Below the pieces are notes generated by a model that was not told the origin of the DNA, did no database searches, and saw only the letters and a list, made by a program, of their open reading frames with translations. The position numbers and the translations under genes are program-made. Positions 52,813 to 61,563 of a stretch of DNA of 64,000 bases are shown here, piece by piece (the first letter of the stretch is position 1; the number at the start of each line of letters is the position of its first letter). This DNA comes from an uncultured Bdellovibrionales bacterium (GTDB lineage: Bacteria > Bdellovibrionota > Bdellovibrionia > Bdellovibrionales > Bdellovibrionaceae): NCBI GenBank assembly GCA_903926205.1, contig CAIYID010000033.1, forward strand, positions 1-64,000. The letters run 5' to 3'.

Positions 52813-54348
52813 GTGCCAAATAGCTTAATAAAGAAGAGTTTTAACCAAACCTTTTTATTTTTGTTTTTTTTATTCATATTCAATCTTCTGACCAGCAAGG
52901 CTTGGTCAGAAGGCGCACCGCGCTTTCGTTTGCATATTAATACGGAGCCGGTGTCTTTAAATCCTCTGAAACAAAAAAGCAGTTCAGCGGCTTTTTTGTT
53001 TACGGCGGTTCATGCTCCTATGTTGTGGTATGAAAATGGAAAACTTTTCCCTTGGCTTGGCGAATGCCAACAATTGAATCCAAAAAAAATTATTTGTGAG
53101 ATTAATCCAAAAGCTAAATTCAGTAATGGCGAAAATATTAGAGCAATACATTTTATTAAAACCTTTCGGCATTTCCTAGATCCCAAAAAACCCGGCTTTC
53201 GTGCGAATTTTTTACTCGGCATAAAAAATGCTGAAAAAATTCTTTCAGGTCAATTGCCGTTCGATAAATTAGGAGCGTCGGGGGAAGAGAACAAGCTTGT
53301 TATTGAATTAGAAAAAACCGATTATGAATTTATCTTCAATTTAGCAAATCCAATTTTAGCTCCAACTTTTAATGATAATGTTGAGGACGATTTTCTGTCT
53401 CCGCAAAGTGCTTTCTCCGGCCCTTATCAAATAAAATCTTGGCAGCCAAAACAGAAAATTGTTTTAATACCAAACTCCAACTATCAAAATTCAAAAAATA
53501 TTATTCACCCGGGACTTGAATTTTATTTTATTGCCGAAGATTCAGTCGCATTGAATTTATTTCAGAAAAAAGAATTGGATTTTTTACGACGGCTCCCGAC
53601 TTTATATATTTCGCAATTTAAAAATAGTCCTGATTACCACGCTATTGATCAATTGCGCTTTGACTATTTTGGCTTCGGTCCATCACTGAAAGATCAGCCT
53701 GAGATCAGAAAAACTCTTGCTCAATCATTGAATTATGACGAGCTTCAAGCTTTATTTTGGTCAAAACCACGACCGGGATGTTCAGGCTTACCAGAATATT
53801 TACTACCAAAACCCTCTTGCATTGATGAAGTAAAAATTATTAAAGAGCTCTCAAAAATTAGCTCCTATCAAAACTTAACTATGAGCTACTCTAAACAAGG
53901 CGGCGATGATGTTGATCGCAGTTCTCAATGGATTCAATCTCAATGGAAAAAAAATCTAGGAATTCAAGTACAGCTTTCTCAAATGGATAATAAAATTTTT
54001 CTGGAACAACTTCGGCAAACACCTCCTACGATTTTTCACATTGGTCCCGCTCCCTCAAGACCAACTTGCCTGAGTGTTCTAGAAAATTTCTTACCGAATT
54101 CACCCGAAAATTGGATCAAGCTCGATTCACCTGTTTTTAATCAACTTATCAATAAAATGAAATCCACAAGCAATAAGAAACAAAAAGATCTCCTTTGCCA
54201 AAAAGGGATGGATTTTTTAATTAAGGGCTACTACTTAATTCCAACTGGTCCTGAATACTTTTCAATTCTTGTTCGTCCGGAATGGAAGGATTGGCACTTG
54301 AACGACCTCAATCAACTGAACCTCACCGATCTGCATTTTTCGAAATAA
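52813..54348 (+). CDS. ABC-transporter substrate-binding protein, oligopeptide type (SBP_bac_5)
   Basis: The 511-residue product starts at a GTG and has a long hydrophobic signal segment (FLFLFFLFIFNLLTSKAWS). It follows the family 5 pattern: LHINTEPVSLNPLKQ, EINPKAKFSNGENIRA, LDPKKPGFRANFLLGIKNAEK, SGPYQIKSWQPKQKIVLIPN and a late LAQSLNYDEL. These proteins capture peptides or other solutes in the periplasm. No permease or ATPase gene is next to it, so it works with a distant transporter or acts alone. It starts five bases after the acyl-CoA dehydrogenase stop. Its stop is nine bases from the convergent GH27-like gene, with no visible terminator between. Confidence 0.85.
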   Translation: MPNSLIKKSFNQTFLFLFFLFIFNLLTSKAWSEGAPRFRLHINTEPVSLNPLKQKSSSAAFLFTAVHAPMLWYENGKLFPWLGECQQLNPKKIICEINPKAKFSNGENIRAIHFIKTFRHFLDPKKPGFRANFLLGIKNAEKILSGQLPFDKLGASGEENKLVIELEKTDYEFIFNLANPILAPTFNDNVEDDFLSPQSAFSGPYQIKSWQPKQKIVLIPNSNYQNSKNIIHPGLEFYFIAEDSVALNLFQKKELDFLRRLPTLYISQFKNSPDYHAIDQLRFDYFGFGPSLKDQPEIRKTLAQSLNYDELQALFWSKPRPGCSGLPEYLLPKPSCIDEVKIIKELSKISSYQNLTMSYSKQGGDDVDRSSQWIQSQWKKNLGIQVQLSQMDNKIFLEQLRQTPPTIFHIGPAPSRPTCLSVLENFLPNSPENWIKLDSPVFNQLINKMKSTSNKKQKDLLCQKGMDFLIKGYYLIPTGPEYFSILVRPEWKDWHLNDLNQLNLTDLHFSK

Positions 54349-54357
54349 ACAAATCCC

Positions 54358-57300
54358 CTAATGAAAACCAAGGGTATTGCAACGATCTTGAAATTCTGTA
54401 CCTGAAGTAGGCGATGAAAAAGCAGTCGCAATCGCAATTTGATTTTGCAAAAGACTCATTCCGTTGCTGGAATTTGTCGTCATCTGTCCAACCCAATAAT
54501 TGTAGCCACTCGTGTCTGGCTGCCGACCTAAAAAGCTCAAATACAAAGCAGTCACAAACTTGCCATTTGAAAATGTGGCTGAATTTGAACTGCTGAATTC
54601 TGCAGAATTAATAAAAGAAAGTGCAGCTTGAAGACAAGTCGTCGACCCAGCAATCAATGGCTGAGCATAATAATAATCAACCTCCGAGGATAGAGGAGTG
54701 CGATTTATTAGGTTCGTATAGAATGGAATGATATAACCCTCAGCTTTCATCAACGGTGTTACCACCGGTGCGACAGCAACTGTACAAGAAGCATTCGTGA
54801 AGGAACCACTCAAGATTCCATTTGAACAACTTCTTATTTGTGATGAGCAAGTACTTCCATAAGGGACTGAAGAATCTTGGTAAGCCGTCACAGTTTTTCC
54901 ACTGGCAACAGACTGGTTATTGAAAGAACAGGCCACACTTGAACCGGAGCTTGAACCGCTAAGGGCTGGTGGCGTAAACAATCTTGTCACGGGAGTATCA
55001 CCAATAACATCGGTATCAGCATTAGTGCCAGGCGTATTACAAGCCGTTCCTAAAAGGGTCACTGGCAAAATGCCGGACGCTGCGACAGAGCCTTTCAAAC
55101 ATCCACCGAGAGAGCTCCAACTACCCCAACCTGAAATACTATTCCAAGAAATCGTTTGAACATCATGACTAGCCGTTGTTGTAGCAAAAATATTGTATTG
55201 CTGACTAGCTTCGACCCAAACAGAGCTTGGAGTGTTAATAAAGCTATTTTGCGAAGCGGCCACCGACTCCCAATACACAGTCCCTGGTGTTGTGTACCAA
55301 CCATGCCACACATTATTATCGCAACCGATGGCCGCGATATCAATGACTCCATTAGGCCGTGAGCTTGCACTCAAGCCAGAACGCACGCACGCACCATCAT
55401 TTTGCCAAGAAGACCAGCCTCCACTAGAAGTCCAACGTTTGGATGAAATTGTGTTATCTGAAGTTCGTCCAAGCACATCAAGAGTCGAGCCATCCGGAGT
55501 CACTAAGGCTAACCGGTCGTGTAGCATAGATCCACTTGGTTTACCGAGATTTCCATAACAAACCCAGGTTTTACCGTTATCGTAAGAATAGGAATTAAAA
55601 ACTTCCACACTCTGCGGACCAGCCCCCCAGGCATCAACATAACCAAGTCCAACGATATCAATCGCACCATTAACATAAGTGATGGCGGGATCATTAAAAA
55701 AGATCACTTTATCTGAGCAACCTGCTGGATTAATTCTTGTCCAATCAGTAACAGATGATCCGGTTTTGCTGCGAGACCAATAATACCTGTCTAGGCCAAG
55801 AGCAACATCAGTTTCAACACCTGCATGAACAACAACCGCGGGCGAACCCAGGATTTTTTTCGAAAGACTTTGCCAAGAGCCATTATTAATCGACGCATCA
55901 GTACCTTGAATTAATAATAATCGACTTCCATGAGCCGGAATATTCGTTACTGTGAATGAACCACTAAATGAACCAAGATCTTTGCGATTAACTACGTCCC
56001 GAACTTTTGCAGCGGAGGAATTCGTAAGTCCTAGATCACCCCAATTAACAGAGATCGAAGCCGCGACAACATCATTTTCATTTAACAGTAAAACCGCATG
56101 TTCTCCACTTCCAGAAAGAGCTTTGGCGTAGACCACTTGGCCTGGTAAATCTTCTCGGACTTTTTCGCCTTGACGTCCTAAAGAATCTTGATCGATCGCA
56201 ATCACTTCGGGATTTAAGAGCATGGCTCGAAGGCGTGGACCATCACTTGCCGAAGGCGACAAATCAGCAGGGTAAGTTGCAAGAATTAAAGGAGCTGATT
56301 GAATGACCCACATATTAAAATAGGATTGCTCTTCAGTGGCATTCAAACCAAAGCCACCGATCAGTAAATAATCTGGATCATTCCAGTGACCAGGACCAGC
56401 TGCTGGAGGCACATCATTGCCAGTAAAATTACGCATAATAAGTGACCATGAAATAGGAGCACTTGCCGCCGGATCGTAAACATATGATCCGTTAACTAAA
56501 TTATATGATCGCCAATCTATATCAGACTGTGTCCGCCAAGAATTTCCTAATTCAGAAGCCCAACTCGATGTGCGATCAACAAAATTCCAATCAGCAATAT
56601 TGAGTAAGAGTTGTTTACCGGTGGTTTGCGCGGCACTGATAACCGCATGACTCCAGAGACCATATTCATAATCAGAGCCATTGTACGCAGTAGAAATCCC
56701 TGCTTTTGTTGCATTGGAATTTCCTCCACAATGATCAACTTTGAGCATATCCACGCCCCAACTAATCATTTGCAAAACGTCTTGCAGAATGTACTCGCCA
56801 CTGCCAGGATAACCTCCGCAGCCAGCCGCCTCACCACTGCCGGTATCAGTGTATAAGCCGACCTTCAATCCATTTGAATGAATATGGCTAATCATAGCAG
56901 ACATATCTGATTCAGATCCAAAGAGTGGGGCTGGAATGATTTTATGTGTAGCCGTGTCTCGTGGAGATCCAGACCAGGCGTACCACCAGCCGATATCTAA
57001 GCTCAGCACATTGTAGCCAGAGCTCACAAGTCCGTTACTTTGCATATCATCAGAAATCTGTGTGATATTCTGTTTATTCATCTGCCATTGTTGAATGCGA
57101 TTGGAGTAATAAGTATTAAATCCCATATAGGGTTTTTGAGCGAGATCATTTTTAACAACAGAAGAAGAATTTGCTGCAGAAATAAAAGTATTCCCCAAAG
57201 TTGCACTTGTATTAGACTGTAGTCCGTTTGAATTATTATTAGTAGAGAAGCCACGTTGGCAATTTTGGTAAGCAACAACAATAAGTGCGGCAAAAAGGAT

Positions 57301-57387
57301 CAAAAAGCTTTTGTTCTTTTTTAAAATAATTTTCTTCGGGAAATACTTTTTTTTGAAAAGAACAAGTTTTGATTTTGGTGATTTCAT
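54358..57387 (-). CDS. Giant secreted GH27-like alpha-galactosidase with lectin propeller and DUF4214 domains (copy 2)
   Basis: The 1009-residue protein is a full-length paralogue of the one at 23632, with the same domain order: hydrophobic segment ending Tyr-Gln-Asn-Cys, Ser/Asn linker, GH27-like catalytic part (KPYMGFNTYYS, nucleophile Asp in DMLKVDHCGG, acid/base Asp in NSWRTQSDID, GHWNDPDYL), propeller, Cys-rich module (CSFNNQSVASG and on) and DUF4214-like end (LSFLGRQPDTSG). Protein identity is high by eye (about three quarters), DNA clearly lower, so this is an old duplication. It keeps the GGGGGG leader seven bases before the ATG. Both copies retain catalytic residues, so the pair may differ in substrate or timing. 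Confidence 0.8.
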   Translation of the reverse strand: MKSPKSKLVLFKKKYFPKKIILKKNKSFLILFAALIVVAYQNCQRGFSTNNNSNGLQSNTSATLGNTFISAANSSSVVKNDLAQKPYMGFNTYYSNRIQQWQMNKQNITQISDDMQSNGLVSSGYNVLSLDIGWWYAWSGSPRDTATHKIIPAPLFGSESDMSAMISHIHSNGLKVGLYTDTGSGEAAGCGGYPGSGEYILQDVLQMISWGVDMLKVDHCGGNSNATKAGISTAYNGSDYEYGLWSHAVISAAQTTGKQLLLNIADWNFVDRTSSWASELGNSWRTQSDIDWRSYNLVNGSYVYDPAASAPISWSLIMRNFTGNDVPPAAGPGHWNDPDYLLIGGFGLNATEEQSYFNMWVIQSAPLILATYPADLSPSASDGPRLRAMLLNPEVIAIDQDSLGRQGEKVREDLPGQVVYAKALSGSGEHAVLLLNENDVVAASISVNWGDLGLTNSSAAKVRDVVNRKDLGSFSGSFTVTNIPAHGSRLLLIQGTDASINNGSWQSLSKKILGSPAVVVHAGVETDVALGLDRYYWSRSKTGSSVTDWTRINPAGCSDKVIFFNDPAITYVNGAIDIVGLGYVDAWGAGPQSVEVFNSYSYDNGKTWVCYGNLGKPSGSMLHDRLALVTPDGSTLDVLGRTSDNTISSKRWTSSGGWSSWQNDGACVRSGLSASSRPNGVIDIAAIGCDNNVWHGWYTTPGTVYWESVAASQNSFINTPSSVWVEASQQYNIFATTTASHDVQTISWNSISGWGSWSSLGGCLKGSVAASGILPVTLLGTACNTPGTNADTDVIGDTPVTRLFTPPALSGSSSGSSVACSFNNQSVASGKTVTAYQDSSVPYGSTCSSQIRSCSNGILSGSFTNASCTVAVAPVVTPLMKAEGYIIPFYTNLINRTPLSSEVDYYYAQPLIAGSTTCLQAALSFINSAEFSSSNSATFSNGKFVTALYLSFLGRQPDTSGYNYWVGQMTTNSSNGMSLLQNQIAIATAFSSPTSGTEFQDRCNTLGFH

Positions 57388-57635
57388 TGAACTTCCCCCC
57401 AGGCATTATGCTTACTCCTTCTTTGACGGATTTTTCTCTCCAAAAGTTCAAAGAAAAGAACAAAAAAGCGTCAATTTCCAATAGATTCTCAAAAGGAAAC
57501 ACAATCCTATGGATCAAAATGAGAATAATAAAACTTCACACAGTTTTCACAAATCCGAGTGCATTTACTCTTATCTTTCGTCGAGCCTAACCGATAATTA
57601 GGTGTGAACACGATGAAATAACGAGGAGGAAATTA

Positions 57636-57881
57636 ATGTCAGATAAGAATTCTTATAAAGGTGCTCAAGATCTAAACAAACAGATGCCTTCAAACGTGAC
57701 CCAGTTACGACCAGAAAAATGTGTTGCCGATGACTGCAAAAAGAAACCAGATCGTGCTAATTTCTGCGAAGAACATTATATGTGGTTCAAAGAAGGTTTG
57801 CTCACTACTGAAGGCCACAAAGCAAAGGATTTCGATAAAAAATATCATTCTTGGCTCCGTCGTACACAAAAAGTGGCTTAG
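57636..57881 (+). CDS. Small Cys/His protein, possible zinc-binding
   Basis: The 81-residue product has a compact cluster KCVADDCKKKPDRANFCEEHY, i.e. Cys-x4-Cys-x8-Cys-x2-His, consistent with one zinc ion. A basic, Trp-containing C-terminus follows (WFKEGLLTTEGH, YHSWLRR). There is no signal peptide, so it is cytoplasmic and could contact nucleic acid or another protein. A strong ribosome site (GAGGAGG) precedes the ATG, so it is probably expressed well. The gene ends at a good terminator (57921). Family unknown to me. Confidence 0.7.
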   Translation: MSDKNSYKGAQDLNKQMPSNVTQLRPEKCVADDCKKKPDRANFCEEHYMWFKEGLLTTEGHKAKDFDKKYHSWLRRTQKVA

Positions 57882-57920
57882 TATTTAACTATATTACAGT
57901 AAATTCGTATTAAGATTTCA

Positions 57921-57946
57921 AAAACCCGAGGTTGACTCGGGTTTTT
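57921..57946 (+). terminator. Rho-independent terminator after the small Cys/His protein gene
   Basis: CCCGAG (57925-57930) and CTCGGG (57936-57941) pair around GTTGA, extended by AAAA/TTTT, and end in TTTTT. It lies about 40 bases after the stop codon. Confidence 0.88.
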
Positions 57947-57984
57947 GTTTTTGAAATTCGAATTCAACTTGCTATATTGTTTCA

Positions 57985-58737
57985 ATGAAAAAACTTGCGA
58001 TTATCACCGGAGCAGGAAGCGGAATTGGTCGAGCCACAGCGATCCTCTTTCATAAAAATAACTGGGATCTTCTTATTATCGGAAGAGATCCTGTAAAATT
58101 AGCAGAGACAAAAAAACTTTGCATTCACGGCTCTGGACAAATTCACGTTGAACCTTGTGATGTAGGCAACGAATCTCAAGTGAAAACCTTGGCTTCCAAA
58201 ATGAGCTTACTTCATCCGGAATCTATCGCTCTTGTAAATAATGCTGGAATTTTTAAAAACCATCAAGTGGGCGAAGGTGGTTCAGAGCTTTGGCTCAATC
58301 AATTTCAAGTCAATCTTTTTGGCGCTGTATTTATGCTTCAGCAAATTCTACCTTTAATGAATATTCAATTTCCTCATTCCATTGTTAATGTTGCTTCCAC
58401 TTTAGGACTAAGACCAACTGCAGAAACTTCGGCCTACAGTGCTTCTAAGGCGGCGATGGTGAATTGGACCCAAAGCTTAGCTCTTGGGCTTGGAGCAAAA
58501 AATATTCGAGTCAATTGTGTTTGTCCTGGCATTGTTGACACTCCAATTCAGGCATTTAATAGACAGCCGCCAGACGAAAAAAGCAAAAGTCTTGAGCAAC
58601 TCAAATCCTTACAACCATTAGGTCGAGTAGGAACACCTGAAGAAATAGCAGAGAGTATTTATTTCTTAGCCAGTGAAAACTCGCGTTGGACCACTGGAGC
58701 CATTCTTTCTGTCGATGGCGGAATCAATCTCGCTTAA
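57985..58737 (+). CDS. Short-chain dehydrogenase/reductase
   Basis: The 250-residue product has the SDR signature: TGAGSGIG cofactor loop, NNAG, Ser in NVASTLGLR, Tyr-x3-Lys (YSASKAAM) and a C-terminal TTGAILSVDGG. It resembles 3-oxoacyl-ACP reductases but lacks their gene context, so the substrate is open. It follows the terminator of the small Cys/His gene by about 40 bases and is convergent with the NamZ-like gene, whose stop lies seven bases from its own. Confidence 0.9.
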   Translation: MKKLAIITGAGSGIGRATAILFHKNNWDLLIIGRDPVKLAETKKLCIHGSGQIHVEPCDVGNESQVKTLASKMSLLHPESIALVNNAGIFKNHQVGEGGSELWLNQFQVNLFGAVFMLQQILPLMNIQFPHSIVNVASTLGLRPTAETSAYSASKAAMVNWTQSLALGLGAKNIRVNCVCPGIVDTPIQAFNRQPPDEKSKSLEQLKSLQPLGRVGTPEEIAESIYFLASENSRWTTGAILSVDGGINLA

Positions 58738-58744
58738 CTCCAAA

Positions 58745-59938
58745 TCAATAGAGCCAATATTTTTTATATTCTTTCAACCAAGAATTTTCATCTTTTTTGA
58801 GTTGTGTTTCTAGGAAACTCACGTTGGCTTTCGAGTTTTCAATCCAATTCCGAAGTTTGGGACCGCCGTTGATGACATCAAACGCGAGCTTATCAGTGAC
58901 ATACTCATAAGAAAAATCTCGAAAAAGTTTATATTCAGGATAAAGTTCATGAATGCATTTTAAAACAAGCGCAATGAGGCGGTAAGGTTTAAATTGCTTT
59001 TCATTGTACCAATCTCCTTCAGCATGAATTTGAACTCCATGACAGCTCTCGCCTTGATACTTATGAAAAACGGGCTGAAAATACACTTCTCTTAAGCGAC
59101 AGCCTTTCAGCCACTGAGGAGCTTTTTTCTTCATCATATTCAAAACTTTTTCAAAATCGAGATCTGCCGCTCCGACCAATTCCAAAGCTCTTGTGGTTCC
59201 TCTTCCTTCTGAAAGATGAGTGCCCTCTAAAAGAACAGTTCCAGAGTAGGCCCTCGCCATATTCAAATTCGATGCATTGGGAGAAGGATTCACCCATACA
59301 AGATCTTTAGGCCATCCAAATTCTTGCTTTTTTCTTGGATCATAGGATTTCATTTTGATAACTTGCAAGTTCACTTGTAGCTGAAAATGAATTTTAAAAT
59401 AAAGAGCCAACTCCCCGACCGTCAATCCATGTCGCATAGGAATTGGCGCAGCTCCAACAAAAGACTCCCAGCCATTTTCTAGACGAAAACCTTCAACCTC
59501 TCGACCTGCTGGATTTGGACGATCAAGAATCACAATTTGTTTATTATAACGAGCGCACTCCTCCATAAGATATAAAAGTGTTGTGATAAATGTATAAATA
59601 CGACAACCCAAGTCCTGCAAATCAAAAAGGACGACATCAAAGGAATTCATCATTTCAGCCGTCGGTCTACGAACTTTCCCATACAAAGAATAGATCGGAA
59701 TTCCTGCCGTTGAATGAATAAAGTCATCACTCTCAACCATGTTGTCTTGTTTTTCACCTTTAACCCCATGCTGCGGACCAAAGGCACTCGTCAGTTGAAC
59801 TTTCGAATGAAGCAAATCAAAAGAATGTCGCAGCTCATGATCCACTGAGGCGGGATGACAAACGAGAGCGACTCTTTTTGATTTCAACTCTTTTAGTAAT
59901 TTTGGCGACTCCAGTAAAACTTCAATCCCCAATTTCAT
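58745..59938 (-). CDS. NamZ-like exo-muramidase (DUF1343)
   Basis: The 397-residue product has the DUF1343 landmarks FGPQHGVKGEKQDNMVES, LYGKVRRPTAEM, LFDLQDLGCRIYTF, ILDRPNPAGREVEGF and LSEGRGTTRALE. Characterised members (NamZ) release N-acetylmuramic acid from the non-reducing end of peptidoglycan fragments. There is no signal peptide, so this copy acts in the cytoplasm on imported muropeptides, or is exported in another way. In a bacterium that digests other cells it may help recycle cell-wall fragments. It starts 31 bases before the DOMON-like gene ends, on the same strand, and may share a transcript with it. Confidence 0.9.
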   Translation of the reverse strand: MKLGIEVLLESPKLLKELKSKRVALVCHPASVDHELRHSFDLLHSKVQLTSAFGPQHGVKGEKQDNMVESDDFIHSTAGIPIYSLYGKVRRPTAEMMNSFDVVLFDLQDLGCRIYTFITTLLYLMEECARYNKQIVILDRPNPAGREVEGFRLENGWESFVGAAPIPMRHGLTVGELALYFKIHFQLQVNLQVIKMKSYDPRKKQEFGWPKDLVWVNPSPNASNLNMARAYSGTVLLEGTHLSEGRGTTRALELVGAADLDFEKVLNMMKKKAPQWLKGCRLREVYFQPVFHKYQGESCHGVQIHAEGDWYNEKQFKPYRLIALVLKCIHELYPEYKLFRDFSYEYVTDKLAFDVINGGPKLRNWIENSKANVSFLETQLKKDENSWLKEYKKYWLY

Positions 59939-59969
59939 TTTTAAGACTCCTCAGTGAGTTAAAGTGCGC

Positions 59970-60497
59970 TTAAGTACAAACAAGCGGAATAGTAAAATTC
60001 TCGCGACGATGAAAGTCAGGACGAGCGGATCTTGAATCAACATGGTAGGAAGAAAAATAATGAAGTTCGTTTGATTGCAATTGAATCACCGAACAAAGAC
60101 AGGCTTCAAGTGCCTTCAAATGATCCGGAATTTTCAAACGTATTTTCAACTTTGAAAATTCCCATTGTAAATCAATAAGTTGAAAGTCTAAACTTTCTTT
60201 AGGAGGTTGAGGCCGTCGATATTCATCAAAACGATAAAGATTCCAAGCTCCATCGACTGAAAAGTTTAATTCCCAGTAAGATTTTTCCCCTAATTCAGAT
60301 AAAAACAATTCAAAACAGGTGCTTTTCCATAAATCATTTTGACGATGTAAAACCTTCTTCAGCGGACCTACTTTCATCACTTGATGAAGAGGGTCTTGCA
60401 AACAGAATTCAACGTTGAGTTCATTTGCTTTAAAAAACAAAGTTCCTCTCAGCTGAACCGAAGTTAAACTCTCATGAAAGCTCTTCAATTCAATCAT
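59970..60497 (-). CDS. DOMON-like domain protein
   Basis: The 175-residue product is beta-rich and shows the pattern KSTCFELFLSELGEKSYWELNFSVDGAWNLYRFDEYR typical in outline of small DOMON-like proteins (only short pieces are quoted: TCFELFL, YWELNFS, WNLYRFDEYR). Such domains can bind haem or sugar. No signal peptide is seen. Its ATG shares one base with the stop of the upstream secreted-protein gene (TGATG), so the two are translated together. The NamZ-like gene follows 31 bases later, which suggests a sugar or cell-wall link, as inference. Confidence 0.7.
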   Translation of the reverse strand: MIELKSFHESLTSVQLRGTLFFKANELNVEFCLQDPLHQVMKVGPLKKVLHRQNDLWKSTCFELFLSELGEKSYWELNFSVDGAWNLYRFDEYRRPQPPKESLDFQLIDLQWEFSKLKIRLKIPDHLKALEACLCSVIQLQSNELHYFSSYHVDSRSARPDFHRRENFTIPLVCT

Positions 60498-61216
60498 CAG
60501 AAGTTCTGATAAATCACTTCAGCATCTAGATCTTTCCAAGAGCTATCCACTTTTTTCTTTGGCGCCACGCGACCTTTCATTTCCACTAAGAAAGAACCGT
60601 CTGCGGAGTATTTAAAAAAGATAGGGTTAACAATGGCCGCAATCACAAAACTTGAAGCTGACATCTTAATTTGAATAACAGGTTTTCCATCGATAGTTTC
60701 TTGCCCAATTTTTTTGATATCAAAACCCACGGTCTCCATTCGTTCCCAGGCCGCATAACGGAAAGACACGGTCTTCCCATCAAGAATTTCTTGCCAATGA
60801 TCTTTAACAAAAGGAGTAAAATTCGAGGAAATCACAAGAGTGCTTTTAAATTTTTCGCTTTCTTTTTTTGTTTTTCCATCTTGAGTTTTTTCAAAAATAA
60901 TTTCATCGCCTTTTACTTCCACCGAAGCTTTGGCTCCAATTTGCTTTTGCTCCATTTCATATCGAATGAGGGTCGAACCTTTCATTTGAGCCGTTTCTTC
61001 CAATACGAAAGCATCACTCGGATCAACATAAGTGTTTTTCGTTTCTCGAATACCATCTTTTTCGGTTTCGACCATTTTGCTTTTGTATAAAAGAGTCTTA
61101 CGATTGGAATTCATCTCATACACGTCTGAATTATAATTCGCCAAAACTGAAAAACTCGTCAGGGTCATTGTTACAAGAATCATTAAACTCGTATAATTTT
61201 TAAACTGTTGAATCAC
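60497..61216 (-). CDS. Secreted protein of unknown function
   Basis: The product has 239 residues and starts at a GTG with GGAG seven bases upstream. A signal peptide (LMILVTMTLTSFSVLA) precedes a charged, beta-rich mature part with segments such as LVISSNFTPFVKDHWQEIL and VSFRYAAWERMETVGFD. The ending VIYQNF is strand-like. It has no Cys after the signal and no visible catalytic motif. The layout recalls periplasmic lipid- or polymer-binding proteins, but the family is not recognised. It is the first of the three-gene string with the DOMON-like and NamZ-like genes. Confidence 0.6.
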   Translation of the reverse strand: MIQQFKNYTSLMILVTMTLTSFSVLANYNSDVYEMNSNRKTLLYKSKMVETEKDGIRETKNTYVDPSDAFVLEETAQMKGSTLIRYEMEQKQIGAKASVEVKGDEIIFEKTQDGKTKKESEKFKSTLVISSNFTPFVKDHWQEILDGKTVSFRYAAWERMETVGFDIKKIGQETIDGKPVIQIKMSASSFVIAAIVNPIFFKYSADGSFLVEMKGRVAPKKKVDSSWKDLDAEVIYQNF

Positions 61217-61563
61217 TGAAATTCTCCTTTAGGTAAGTCATAAAACTCCGATATTTATACTGATAGGTTCAAATCTTTTTGTCTATTTCTCTTGCCACTT
61301 TTTTTTTTGGATTATTCGAATTATTTCTTTATTATTGAAGGAAAACATTAGTAAAAAATTGCTAGGAAAAAGTATTATGTTACTTTAATAATACTCATTC
61401 TAGTACCACGACAAAGCGACACTAGTTCCAAAACATGACCTAAGTTAATGAAATCTAAGGGTATAAAAGCGTCAAAAGCCTTTAAATAGGATTATAGAAA
61501 ATTTTATCAATGGCATTAGAATTGCTTATGTGTTTCTCGTCTTAACTTTTCAAGGAGTCTAAA
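61217..61563. other. 347-base divergent intergenic region
   Basis: This region lies between the minus-strand gene at 61216 and the + strand gene at 61564 and must contain both promoters. It is AT-rich with several runs of A and T. I see no hairpin, repeat or coding frame that stands out, and no clear -35/-10 pair. Confidence 0.45.

Noticed and set aside
57590-57600. ACCGATAA as a sigma-28-type -10 element for the small Cys/His gene
   Set aside because: The matching -35 element is missing at the right spacing.
61264-61275. GGTTCAAATC as the T-loop of a tRNA
   Set aside because: No acceptor stem, anticodon arm or CCA-type ending can be folded around it.
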